A stretch of DNA of 18,747 nucleotides from DAITMV01 sp046318595. GTDB lineage: Bacteria > Pseudomonadota > Gammaproteobacteria > Burkholderiales > Burkholderiaceae_B. Below the pieces are notes generated by a model. The model made no database searches and was not told the DNA's origin. It saw only the letters and a program-made list of their open reading frames with translations. The position numbers were made by a program, and so were the translations under genes. Positions 13,948-18,747 of this stretch are shown piece by piece. Every line of letters begins with the position of its first letter. Position 1 is the first letter of the stretch. The DNA lies in contig JBKCTV010000057.1 in the NCBI GenBank assembly GCA_046318595.1, positions 1 through 18,747 on the forward strand, read 5' to 3'.

Positions 13948-14142
13948 TTACCCAGGAGCTTTGAGGGTTGGTTCGAAACCAGTCGCCTCAGCACCACCTT
14001 CGATCAGTGCGTAGAGGCGTCCCACAATTCCGGCATCGATGGGACGCAAAACTTCAGGGTGCGCATCAAGGTGTTGGAGAATTACTTCGAGCGCTATGCT
14101 GTCACGCCCACTTCCCTCATGCTTGCGCCCGTTCGATTTCAT
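13948..14142 (-). CDS. Small protein resembling the C-terminus of PrlF-type antitoxins
   Basis: The 64-aa product overlaps the stop of the GNAT gene by ATGA (14139-14142), so it looks translated as the third gene of that operon. The middle part, RDSIALEVILQHLDAHPEVL followed by RPIDAGIVGRLYALIEG, resembles the C-terminal tail of PrlF/SohA antitoxins (HPERLRP...L..R...LV.G). The AbrB-type DNA-binding domain of PrlF is absent, and the end (ATGFEPTLKAPG) is unlike the usual acidic tail, so it may be truncated at both ends. It could also be an unrelated small protein that habitually follows this toxin. I am unsure of function. Confidence 0.45.
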   Translation of the reverse strand: MKSNGRKHEGSGRDSIALEVILQHLDAHPEVLRPIDAGIVGRLYALIEGGAEATGFEPTLKAPG

Positions 14143-14645
14143 TGCGGTGTACCAGCAAAACGGCGTGCATCTTTGAGCAACAGAATCAGTTGCCGTTCGT
14201 GTGCTGGTGTCGACTCGAAGCCAAAACGACGATAGAACGCATCTGCATCTTCGTCGATGGGGTGTGTCAGAAGAGCCCGAATACCTGCATGCTCTGCAAT
14301 TGCAACCGTTCGGCGAATAGCGTCTTGCAGCAGGCTGAAACCAAGACCTTGTTTTTGGTAATCGAGATCGACAGCAAGCCGCGCCAGAATGACCAGCGGA
14401 ATCGGGTACTGGCCCATCCCGCGACGAATCCGCTCGGGAGCGTCGAGCGTGTCGATTTGCCCAACGGTCAAACTGAAGTACCCGGCAACGCGACTTCCAT
14501 CACAGGCGACGAATGTTTTCGCTGAACCGCTACCTTGAGCTTGGCGTGCGTGGCGCAACAGCCAGTCGGTGAGGGCCTGTTTTCCGCAGTCAAATTCTTC
14601 CAGCCGATGATTCGCATCCAGTGACTGTGGTGCCGATAGACTCAT
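14139..14645 (-). CDS. GNAT-family acetyltransferase toxin (TacT-like)
   Basis: The 168-aa protein is a GNAT acetyltransferase of the TacT/AtaT group, which acetylates aminoacyl-tRNA and so blocks translation. MSLSAPQSLDANHRLEEFDC and GKQALTDWLLRHARQAQ at the N-terminus are typical of the toxin group. The acetyl-CoA loop is QKQGLG at 97-102 within LARLAVDLDYQKQGLG. AFYRRFGFE places the probable catalytic Tyr at 138. The start at 14645 is chosen from its four-base ATGA overlap with the antitoxin stop. The protein is complete. It sits in an operon with a DUF1778 antitoxin upstream and a small overlapping ORF downstream. Confidence 0.9.
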   Translation of the reverse strand: MSLSAPQSLDANHRLEEFDCGKQALTDWLLRHARQAQGSGSAKTFVACDGSRVAGYFSLTVGQIDTLDAPERIRRGMGQYPIPLVILARLAVDLDYQKQGLGFSLLQDAIRRTVAIAEHAGIRALLTHPIDEDADAFYRRFGFESTPAHERQLILLLKDARRFAGTPQ

Positions 14646-14926
14646 TTTTCTGCCCACACCGGACGCCGGGAGAACAAATTGGCCAGACCAGGGTTGTCAG
14701 ACTCCGGTCGATCCAGCATTTCCAGGAGCGCTTGGTACTGACTGCCGGAAACCATAAACAATCTCTGATCGAGCAAGGTGTGCTCGGCCGCTTGGTAAGC
14801 GGCATCGAGAATGAAATCAGTTAACGATTTGTGTGCGACCTCGGCGGCGCGACGCAGAACGGTTTCCTGCTCAGGTGTCGCGCGCAGGCCGAGCCGGGCC
14901 GAACGTGCGATAGTAGTGGCAGTCAT
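14642..14926 (-). CDS. DUF1778 (TacA-like) antitoxin
   Basis: The 94-aa protein is a DUF1778 antitoxin. The N-terminal ribbon-helix-helix segment runs ARSARLGLRATPEQETVLRR, then AAEVAHKSLTDFILDAAYQA. The C-terminal part (QALLEMLDRPESDNPGLANL then FSRRPVW) matches the toxin-neutralising tail of TacA. The ATG at 14926 has AAGGAGG seven bases upstream. A candidate promoter reads TAGACA (14988-14983) and TAACAT (14965-14960) on the minus strand with 17 bases between. A 125-bp repeat begins five bases beyond the promoter, so that repeat did not damage this gene. Confidence 0.9.
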   Translation of the reverse strand: MTATTIARSARLGLRATPEQETVLRRAAEVAHKSLTDFILDAAYQAAEHTLLDQRLFMVSGSQYQALLEMLDRPESDNPGLANLFSRRPVWAEK

Positions 14927-14992
14927 GGCAAACCCTCCTTCAGATGTACAGTGGACTCAATGTTAGTACAAATGACTCATTTTGTCTAGAAC

Positions 14993-15117
14993 CCGGCGGC
15001 AACACAGGCAGAAACCGTGCCAAAACTGGAACAGATCTTGTGCGAGACCGCCAAAGTCCGGGCTGGGCGCAGCTGACAGCGTTCGCTTAGTTGCGTCCAA
15101 GCGTTGCTCGCATGAGC
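14993..15117. repeat. 125-bp direct repeat, copy 1
   Basis: It is identical to 16978-17102 except at one base (A at 15024 against C at 17009), with a constant offset of 1985 bp. One frame reads ATQAETVPKLEQILCETAKV before a TGA, which could be the C-terminus of a lost gene. It ends in a small hairpin, TTGCTC/GAGCAA in this copy. It lies between the divergent DUF1778 and dinJ-1 genes. Confidence 0.93.
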
Positions 15118-15141
15118 AAGGTAAGCAAACCAGCATCGCCC

Positions 15142-15170
15142 TTGATTTGTAGTCACAATGCGATCACAAT
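15142..15170 (+). promoter_or_regulatory. Promoter of dinJ-1
   Basis: TTGATT (15142-15147) and CACAAT (15165-15170) are 17 bases apart, 31 bases before the ATG. The heptamer TCACAAT occurs twice here, eleven bases apart, and may be the antitoxin binding site. Confidence 0.45.
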
Positions 15171-15201
15171 AGGACTTCTGAAACCTTCAAGGGAATTCAC
15201 C

Positions 15202-15468
15202 ATGAGCACCGCCGATACCTATGTCCGCGCTCGCATCGACACAAGCACCAAGGAGCGCGCCGCTGATGCGCTCGCAGCAATGGGGTTGTCCATCTCTGAT
15301 GCCATCCGTTTGCTGATGCTGCGGATTGCTGATGAGCGCCGGATGCCTTTCGATGTCAAAGCCCCTAACGCCACCACGCGCAAGGCCATTGCGGAGCTTG
15401 AGGCCGGGAAAGGCAAGCGTTTCGCCAGCGTTGATGACCTGATGGCAGACTTGCATGCGGACGATTGA
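15202..15468 (+). CDS. dinJ: DinJ/RelB-family antitoxin 1 (intact, orphaned)
   Basis: The 88-aa protein has the RelB/DinJ ribbon-helix-helix N-terminus: YVRARIDTSTKERAADALAA then MGLSISDAIRLLMLRIADER (about 7-46). The bridge RMPFDVKAPNATTRKAIAEL follows, and the acidic end DLMADLHADD. DinJ represses its own operon and neutralises YafQ, a ribosome-dependent mRNA endonuclease. ATG 15202 follows AAGGG. The overlapping yafQ reading frame is cut after 22 codons, so this antitoxin has no active partner at this locus. Its 5' third has been copied into the scrap at 13135-13222. Confidence 0.9.
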   Translation: MSTADTYVRARIDTSTKERAADALAAMGLSISDAIRLLMLRIADERRMPFDVKAPNATTRKAIAELEAGKGKRFASVDDLMADLHADD

Positions 15469-15523
15469 TCGCGCCTCAGCCTTCAAACGCGATTACAAGC
15501 GCGAGGTGTTAACGGCTGCCTAA
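15455..15523 (+). pseudogene. Truncated yafQ toxin 1
   Basis: The reading frame begins with ATG at 15455, overlapping dinJ-1 by 14 bases in the normal way. It gives MRTIDRASAFKRDYKREV, the genuine YafQ N-terminus, before a short unrelated tail and TAA at 15521-15523. The expected continuation (KREAKG...) is missing, and all catalytic histidines and the aspartate lie in the lost part. The sequence then runs into unrelated DNA. The deletion point is near 15508. Confidence 0.85.
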
Positions 15524-15618
15524 ATCCGCACTTATATGGCGTCGTTTTATGACGGGTCGGGCCGGGACCAAGGGATTGGGAACAAGGCCGCTTTGCGGCG
15601 CCCGGCGGGGTGTTGTGC

Positions 15619-15680
15619 CTGTTGCGCCTGATTGTTAAGCATCCTGAACTGTTACGGGAACAGGCATCTGCATGATCAAA
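15619..15680. repeat. 62-bp imperfect repeat, copy 1
   Basis: It matches 17957-18019 with one gap and several substitutions. On the minus strand it encodes LIMQMPVPVTVQDA and a stop. Several differences between the copies fall on third codon positions (CCT/CCA, GTA/GTG, ACA/ACG), as if a protein end had been conserved. Both copies lie just upstream of an antitoxin gene. The rest of 15524-15709 shows no gene. Confidence 0.75.
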
Positions 15681-15709
15681 AACACGAGTTGACGGGAAAA
15701 GCAAAACCA

Positions 15710-15759
15710 TTGCGTTCCTTCAAACCTATGAGCTACAATGTAGCACACCCGTTTGAAGG
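15710..15759 (+). promoter_or_regulatory. Promoter and nested operator of dinJ-2
   Basis: TTGCGT (15710-15715) and TACAAT (15734-15739) are 18 bases apart. Around them lie two nested inverted repeats. The outer is CCTTCAAAC (15717-15725) with GTTTGAAGG (15751-15759), and the inner is GCTAC-AAT-GTAGC (15732-15744) on top of the -10 box. The second outer arm includes the ribosome site GAAGGA. This fits tight autorepression by the antitoxin. Confidence 0.65.
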
Positions 15760-15768
15760 AAATAAATC

Positions 15769-16029
15769 ATGTCTGCAAATGCCGTTGTTCGTGCTCGTAT
15801 CGACGAGCACATCAAAGAAGAGGCGACTGTGGTGCTCGCAGCAATGGGTCTGACCATATCGGATGCTTTTCGCATCCTACTAACTCGCGTTGCGCGCGAA
15901 AAGGCATTGCCCTTTGAACCCCTGGTGCCAAATGCAACCACCATTGAAGCGATGAAAGATGCGCGCCGTAACAATCTGGAAACTGTAGCGCTTGACGAAA
16001 TACAAGCGGTGCTTGATGCGGACAATTAA
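15769..16029 (+). CDS. dinJ: DinJ/RelB-family antitoxin 2 (intact)
   Basis: The 86-aa protein is a second RelB/DinJ antitoxin: AVVRARIDEHIKEEATVVLA and MGLTISDAFRILLTRVAREK form the ribbon-helix-helix. LPFEPLVPNATTIEAMKDAR and the acidic end EIQAVLDADN bind the toxin. It is clearly diverged from dinJ-1, so it is not a recent duplicate of it. The ATG follows GAAGGA. Its second half recurs at 12945-13134. The overlapping yafQ-2 is frameshifted, so this antitoxin too seems to be without an active toxin. Confidence 0.92.
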   Translation: MSANAVVRARIDEHIKEEATVVLAAMGLTISDAFRILLTRVAREKALPFEPLVPNATTIEAMKDARRNNLETVALDEIQAVLDADN

Positions 16030-16302
16030 ACAGTCTAACCAGTTCAAGCGAGATCTGAAACGCGAGGCCAAAGGCCCACATCGGCAAGCGCTGCAAAATG
16101 ATTTTATTGCCCTCATTACGGTTTTAGCAAACGATCAGTCACTGGCCGAGAACGGAAGCACCGCGACCACGCGCTGACAGGCGACTGGAACGATCACCGA
16201 GATTGTCATGTTAAGCCTGACTTGGTGCTGATTTATCGCAAGCCTGACGATACCGTACTGCAACTCGTGCGCCTGGGCTCTCATAGCGAACTTGGCTTGT
16301 GA
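16016..16302 (+). pseudogene. Frameshifted yafQ toxin 2
   Basis: ATG 16016 overlaps dinJ-2 by 14 bases. The frame gives MRTIKQSNQFKRDLKREAKG and continues to LAEN near 16152, then runs into TGA at 16175-16177. From the next frame the rest of YafQ is complete: RDHALTGDW, RDCHVKPDLVLIY and LRLGSHSEL-type segments up to TGA at 16300-16302. A single missing base near 16150 (GAGAACGG for an expected GAGAAACGG) explains this. The residues aligned with E. coli YafQ His50, His63, Asp67 and His87 all fall after the shift, so the translated product is inactive unless the shift is bypassed. Confidence 0.88.
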
Positions 16303-16366
16303 GCTGGCCAATAAAATTTCCTTTTGCAACTCCAAATTAAGTAGCCGTCCCTGCAAAATTCCCGTG

Positions 16367-16384
16367 CAGCCCCGTTAGGGGTTG
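16367..16384. terminator. Hairpin between convergent yafQ-2 and the Abi-like remnant
   Basis: CAGCCCC and GGGGTTG pair (one G-T wobble) over the loop GTTA. There is no clear T-run on either side, so termination is only suggested by its place between two converging reading frames. Confidence 0.3.
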
Positions 16385-16393
16385 TTATCCGGT

Positions 16394-16977
16394 TTAGAGG
16401 CCTCGACGCCGACAGTATTTGGTCAGCCCCATCACCTCCCGGCGCACGGTGCTTGCCCTGTCCATCACATTCGCAGTGGCCTGGCACAGGAGCAAGCTGA
16501 CCTCGAGAATGCGTCGATGCGCTTCGAGTAAATCAAGGTGAAAAATCGGCTCGTGGTGCGCGACTCGGTTTCTGAGCTGCCGTAGCTTTTCCAACTTTTG
16601 ATTGAGAACTGCCCGCTTGGGAGCCTTGCGAGGCGCGAAGGCTTTGTGCAAGTAGGGCACCCAGAGCTTATGTTCCAGCTTGGCGTCGGTCAATTGCAGC
16701 CAGAAGCCGAAAGTCAGCTCGGCGATTACTTTGCCGGGCGGCAAAGCCTTGCCTTTGGGCCAGTGCTTTACAGCATTTTTCTGCGCCTTCAACAAGATGG
16801 CATGGCTGCGACCATCCTCGATTGTCTTGTTGTTCTTGTGAAGCTTGCTTAACCATGAGGAATGCGTTATTGTTTGACCGAAGCAAGCCCCCGGTGTGAC
16901 CTCTGCGCAAGCATGCCCCCGGGGGCATCGTCTTTTCTGAGCCGCCATTTTGCGCGTCATATATATGCAGTATGAGG
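16394..16977 (-). pseudogene. N-terminally truncated Abi-like (Abi_2/AbiD-F type) gene
   Basis: From about 16830 down to TAA at 16394-16396 the frame matches the C-terminal half of Abi-like proteins. The blocks are AVKHWPKGKALPPGKVIAEL, FGFWLQLTDAKLEHKLWVPY, and the diagnostic KLRQLRNRVAHHEPIFHLDL (R-N-x-x-x-H-H-E, the HEPN-type catalytic motif). This family acts in abortive infection or as toxins of TA-like pairs, and RN...H motifs mark HEPN ribonucleases. The N-terminal half is missing. The frame instead runs through unrelated Cys/Arg-rich sequence toward the 125-bp repeat at 16978. It is therefore probably inactive, although the putative active site remains encoded. Confidence 0.75.
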
Positions 16978-17102
16978 CCGGCGGCAACACAGGCAGAAAC
17001 CGTGCCAACACTGGAACAGATCTTGTGCGAGACCGCCAAAGTCCGGGCTGGGCGCAGCTGACAGCGTTCGCTTAGTTGCGTCCAAGCGTTGCTCGCATGA
17101 GC
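16978..17102. repeat. 125-bp direct repeat, copy 2
   Basis: This is the near-identical partner of 14993-15117. It lies exactly between the 5'-deleted Abi-like remnant (minus strand) and the 5'-deleted Fic remnant (plus strand), which suggests that the event that placed it removed both gene starts. Confidence 0.93.
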
Positions 17103-17811
17103 GCACGCGTTGGAGTGCAGCCTCCCAGCTCCCCCGCCAATTCACAAGTGGTTTTGATATTTCTAATCGGGTGGAATCCGGTGATAATACGGGTAAACAA
17201 CTCGCCATCGTGTTCGAGACGGCCACGCCGTTTGACACGCCGCGCTTCATGGGCGAGCTTGTTACTTGGCTGAATGAAGCCCGTGATCTCGGCCGGCTTC
17301 ATCCGCTGCTGATTGTCGCTGTGTTTATCGTCGTGTTCCTGGAAATCCACCCATTCCAGGACGGCAACGGTCGCTTGAGCCGCATCCTGACGACGCTGCT
17401 CTTGTTGCAGGGCGTGGTTATGCCTATGTGCCGTACAGCTCGCTTGAAAGCGTTATCGAGAACAGCAAGGAAGGCTACTATCTGGCCTTGCGCCGAACCC
17501 AAGGCACAATCCGCACGGACAAGCCGGATTGGCAGCCCTGGCTTATGTTCTTCATGCGCGCCTTGCAGCAGCAGCAGCGCCGCCTCGCCGTCAAGGTCGA
17601 GCGCGAAAAAACCGTCGTCGCCGATCTGCCCGAGCTGGCCGTCAAGATTCTCGATTATGTCCGCGACCAAGGTCGCGTGACCATGCGTGGCATGGTGCGC
17701 GCCACAGGGGCAAGCAGCAACACGCTCAAAGAGCACTTCCGCAATCTGGTCGAGAAGAAGCTCATTGTCCGTCACGGCGCTGGACGTTCAACCTGGTATG
17801 GGCTGCCATGA
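17103..17811 (+). pseudogene. Truncated and frameshifted Fic-domain protein
   Basis: Fic proteins transfer AMP or related groups to target proteins. Recognisable homology starts near 17156 (ISNRVESGD, then AIVFETATPFDTPRFMGELV). The active-site loop HPFQDGNGRLSR is intact (about 17350-17385). Near 17415 the frame shifts: the first frame continues as GVVMPMCRTAR, while the expected GYAYVPYSSLESVIENSKEG is in the next frame. That frame runs on through a winged-helix domain (AVKILDYVRDQGRVTMRGMV and ASSNTLKEHFRNLVEKKL) to TGA at 17809-17811. The N-terminal part is lost at the 125-bp repeat. One base is missing relative to the expected reading. It is a pseudogene. Both truncation and frameshift are visible directly. 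Confidence 0.85.
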
Positions 17812-17908
17812 TCCTATTTTCCTCCGTTACCCTGCAGGGATGCGTAACGGGCGACAAAGCTGCCGGGAGGTGATTTTTTGTTTGGCGCCTTTCTACAACC
17901 TCGCCAGA

Positions 17909-17957
17909 CTGTCCAGTTTGGCGTGGAATCGGTGTTCAGTTTGGCTGGAATACGCAC
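17909..17957. mobile_element. Possible IS21-family terminal repeats (remnant)
   Basis: Two successive related motifs, CAGTTTGGCGTGGAATCGGTG and then CAGTTTGGCTGGAATACGC, each preceded by a GT-rich step, resemble the multiple transposase-binding repeats at the ends of IS21-like elements. No istA or istB sequence is present. Apart from this, the 62-bp repeat and the operator below, 17812-18110 holds no gene. Confidence 0.4.
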
Positions 17958-18019
17958 TGTTCGCGCCTGCTTGTTAAGCATCCTGAACCGTCACGCGAAC
18001 TGGCCTCTGCATGATCAAA
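17957..18019. repeat. 62-bp imperfect repeat, copy 2
   Basis: This is the partner of 15619-15680. On the minus strand it reads LIMQRPVRVTVQDA and a stop. It is followed within a dozen bases by the mqsA operator. Confidence 0.75.
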
Positions 18020-18030
18020 GATTTTAATCT

Positions 18031-18065
18031 CTAACCTACTTGCCAATAAAAACCAAGTAGGTTAG
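18031..18065. promoter_or_regulatory. Inverted-repeat operator upstream of mqsA
   Basis: CTAACCTACTTG (18031-18042) and CAAGTAGGTTAG (18054-18065) are perfect 12-base arms with an 11-base AT-rich spacer. Each arm contains AACCT/AGGTT, the half-site known for E. coli MqsA, although the E. coli spacing is much shorter. It lies 51 bases before the mqsA ATG. Confidence 0.7.
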
Positions 18066-18116
18066 ATTCTTCCAATAGCCTCTGCTTTGGGGTTGGAACT
18101 CGCCGGAGCTATGACG

Positions 18117-18518
18117 ATGAAATGTCCTGTTTGCCATGCGGCCGAACTAATTCACGATACGCGAGACTTGCCCTACACCTACAAAGGCGAAACTACTACC
18201 ATTCCGGCGGTAACAGCCGATTTTTGCTCCGCCTGCGATGAGTCGATCACAGACATGGCCGAAACGGAACGCGTTATGCGCGAGATGCAGGCGTTCAATA
18301 AGCAGGTAAACGCAGCCATTGTTGACCCTGGGTTCATTATTACTGTGCGCAAAAAACTTGACCTTGGCCAGCGTGAAGCAGGTGAAATTTTTGGTGGCGG
18401 CATTAATGCATTCTCACGCTACGAAAACGGCAAAACCAAGCCGCCGCTGGCTTTGGTTAAGCTTTTCAAACTGCTGGATCGACACCGAGATCTACTAAAC
18501 GAAGTCAGAACCGCCTGA
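18117..18518 (+). CDS. mqsA: MqsA antitoxin and transcriptional repressor (without mqsR)
   Basis: The 133-aa protein matches E. coli MqsA almost end to end. An N-terminal zinc domain has Cys3, Cys6, Cys37 and Cys40 (KCPVCH and FCSAC). A helix-turn-helix follows, with RKKLDLGQREAGEIFGGGIN and AFSRYENG (about 78-105). Asn97 and Arg101, the E. coli DNA contacts, are present. MqsA represses its promoter and neutralises the MqsR mRNA interferase. The ATG at 18117 is preferred because GGAG lies eight bases upstream; ATG 18111 is too close. The mqsR gene normally lies between operator and mqsA. Here only 51 bases separate them, and no MqsR-like frame is found on either side, so the antitoxin is an orphan. 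Confidence 0.92.
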   Translation: MKCPVCHAAELIHDTRDLPYTYKGETTTIPAVTADFCSACDESITDMAETERVMREMQAFNKQVNAAIVDPGFIITVRKKLDLGQREAGEIFGGGINAFSRYENGKTKPPLALVKLFKLLDRHRDLLNEVRTA

Positions 18519-18545
18519 ATTTTCCGAAACGCGCGTAGCTTGAAA

Positions 18546-18747
18546 TCAAGAATTCCACGCACCAAGCCTAGAAATCAGATCTTGAAGATATGGCCGGGCA
18601 TTCGAAGCGCCCTCTTCAGGAGCCCACGGTGCGAGGTCCTTGGGCATGCTTGGATCAAACGGACCGGCCTTCACCTCAAGCAATACGGAGCCTGACTCCA
18701 AGGCAATGACGGTGTGCCAGGTACTGGCTGGTACTTCAGCACCAAGG
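18546..18747 (-). CDS. WbuC-family cupin fold metalloprotein (C-terminal part, cut by the window edge)
   Basis: On the minus strand an open frame enters from the right edge and ends with TGA at 18548-18546, giving 66 residues. It reads PASTWHTVIALESGSVLLEV then KAGPFDP, DLAPWAPEEGA and a final helix. This is the C-terminal cupin half of WbuC-type proteins, often found in O-antigen and other polysaccharide loci. The exact role is unknown. It was easy to miss because its start lies outside the window. It is convergent with mqsA. Confidence 0.75.
   Translation of the reverse strand, partial: LGAEVPASTWHTVIALESGSVLLEVKAGPFDPSMPKDLAPWAPEEGASNARPYLQDLISRLGAWNS

Noticed and set aside
14943..14971. 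TTGTAC-17-TACATC as the promoter for the DUF1778 operon.
   Set aside because: The start point would fall on the ribosome site; TAGACA-17-TAACAT slightly upstream leaves a sensible leader.
15619..18019. Integron attC sites: GTTAAGC in both 62-bp repeats fits the GTTRRRY core.
   Set aside because: No matching RYYYAAC partner at a suitable distance and no attC-like folded arms; the genes have their own promoters and both orientations, and no integrase is present.
1..18747. CRISPR array.
   Set aside because: No regularly spaced short repeats with unique spacers; the repeats found are pairs of 17, 62, 88, 125 and 190 bp.

Overview
The window looks like a chromosomal segment of a beta-proteobacterium, probably Burkholderiales. 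This is an inference from the type-2 PyrF, the compact tgt / flavin reductase / pyrF / phoH / ybeY block, the BON protein plus P-type ATPase stress cluster and the toxin-antitoxin families. No marker fixes the genus. The left third is GC-rich conserved core. The right 7.5 kb is a decaying accessory island.

Region 1 (about 1-4600): tgt on the minus strand is divergent from a tightly coupled plus-strand unit of flavin reductase, pyrF, phoH-like ATPase and ybeY. Three successive ATGA stop/start overlaps join these genes. tRNA-Lys(UUU) follows, with its own promoter and a terminator-like hairpin. Tgt, YbeY, PhoH and the tRNA all belong to translation and RNA metabolism.

Region 2 (about 4600-9720): an N-terminally truncated AlbA/Schlafen-type regulator, a three-BON-domain protein, a small remnant resembling the N-terminal domain of PHB synthase (PhaC), and a full-length 825-aa P-type ATPase with an unusual PAELP ion-site motif. 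BON protein, PHA synthase and P-type ATPase together suggest a stress or anaerobiosis cluster that has partly eroded.

Region 3 (about 9780-11050): a 135-aa acidic protein with the layout of a type III secretion chaperone, followed 54 bp later by a strikingly A-rich gene for a Lys/Glu-rich coiled-coil protein with a Ser/Asn/Gln-rich N-terminus. This is a candidate chaperone-effector pair. Composition changes abruptly at the end of the second gene.

Region 4 (about 11250-18530): a graveyard and nursery of toxin-antitoxin (TA) modules. In order: a ParE-type module between inverted palindromic repeats; a PemK/MazF-like module with a clear promoter/operator; a chimeric scrap made from two different dinJ genes; a CopG-ParE module; a DUF1778-GNAT (TacAT-like) operon with a third overlapping gene; two dinJ-yafQ modules whose toxins are both broken but whose antitoxins are intact; a truncated Abi-like gene; a truncated and frameshifted Fic gene; and an mqsA antitoxin with no mqsR. 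A 125-bp direct repeat (offset 1985 bp), a second repeat of about 62 bp, the dinJ duplications and possible IS21-type terminal repeats show how the island was shuffled.

Region 5 (18546 to the right edge): the C-terminal part of a WbuC-family cupin on the minus strand, suggesting that a surface-polysaccharide locus begins beyond the window.
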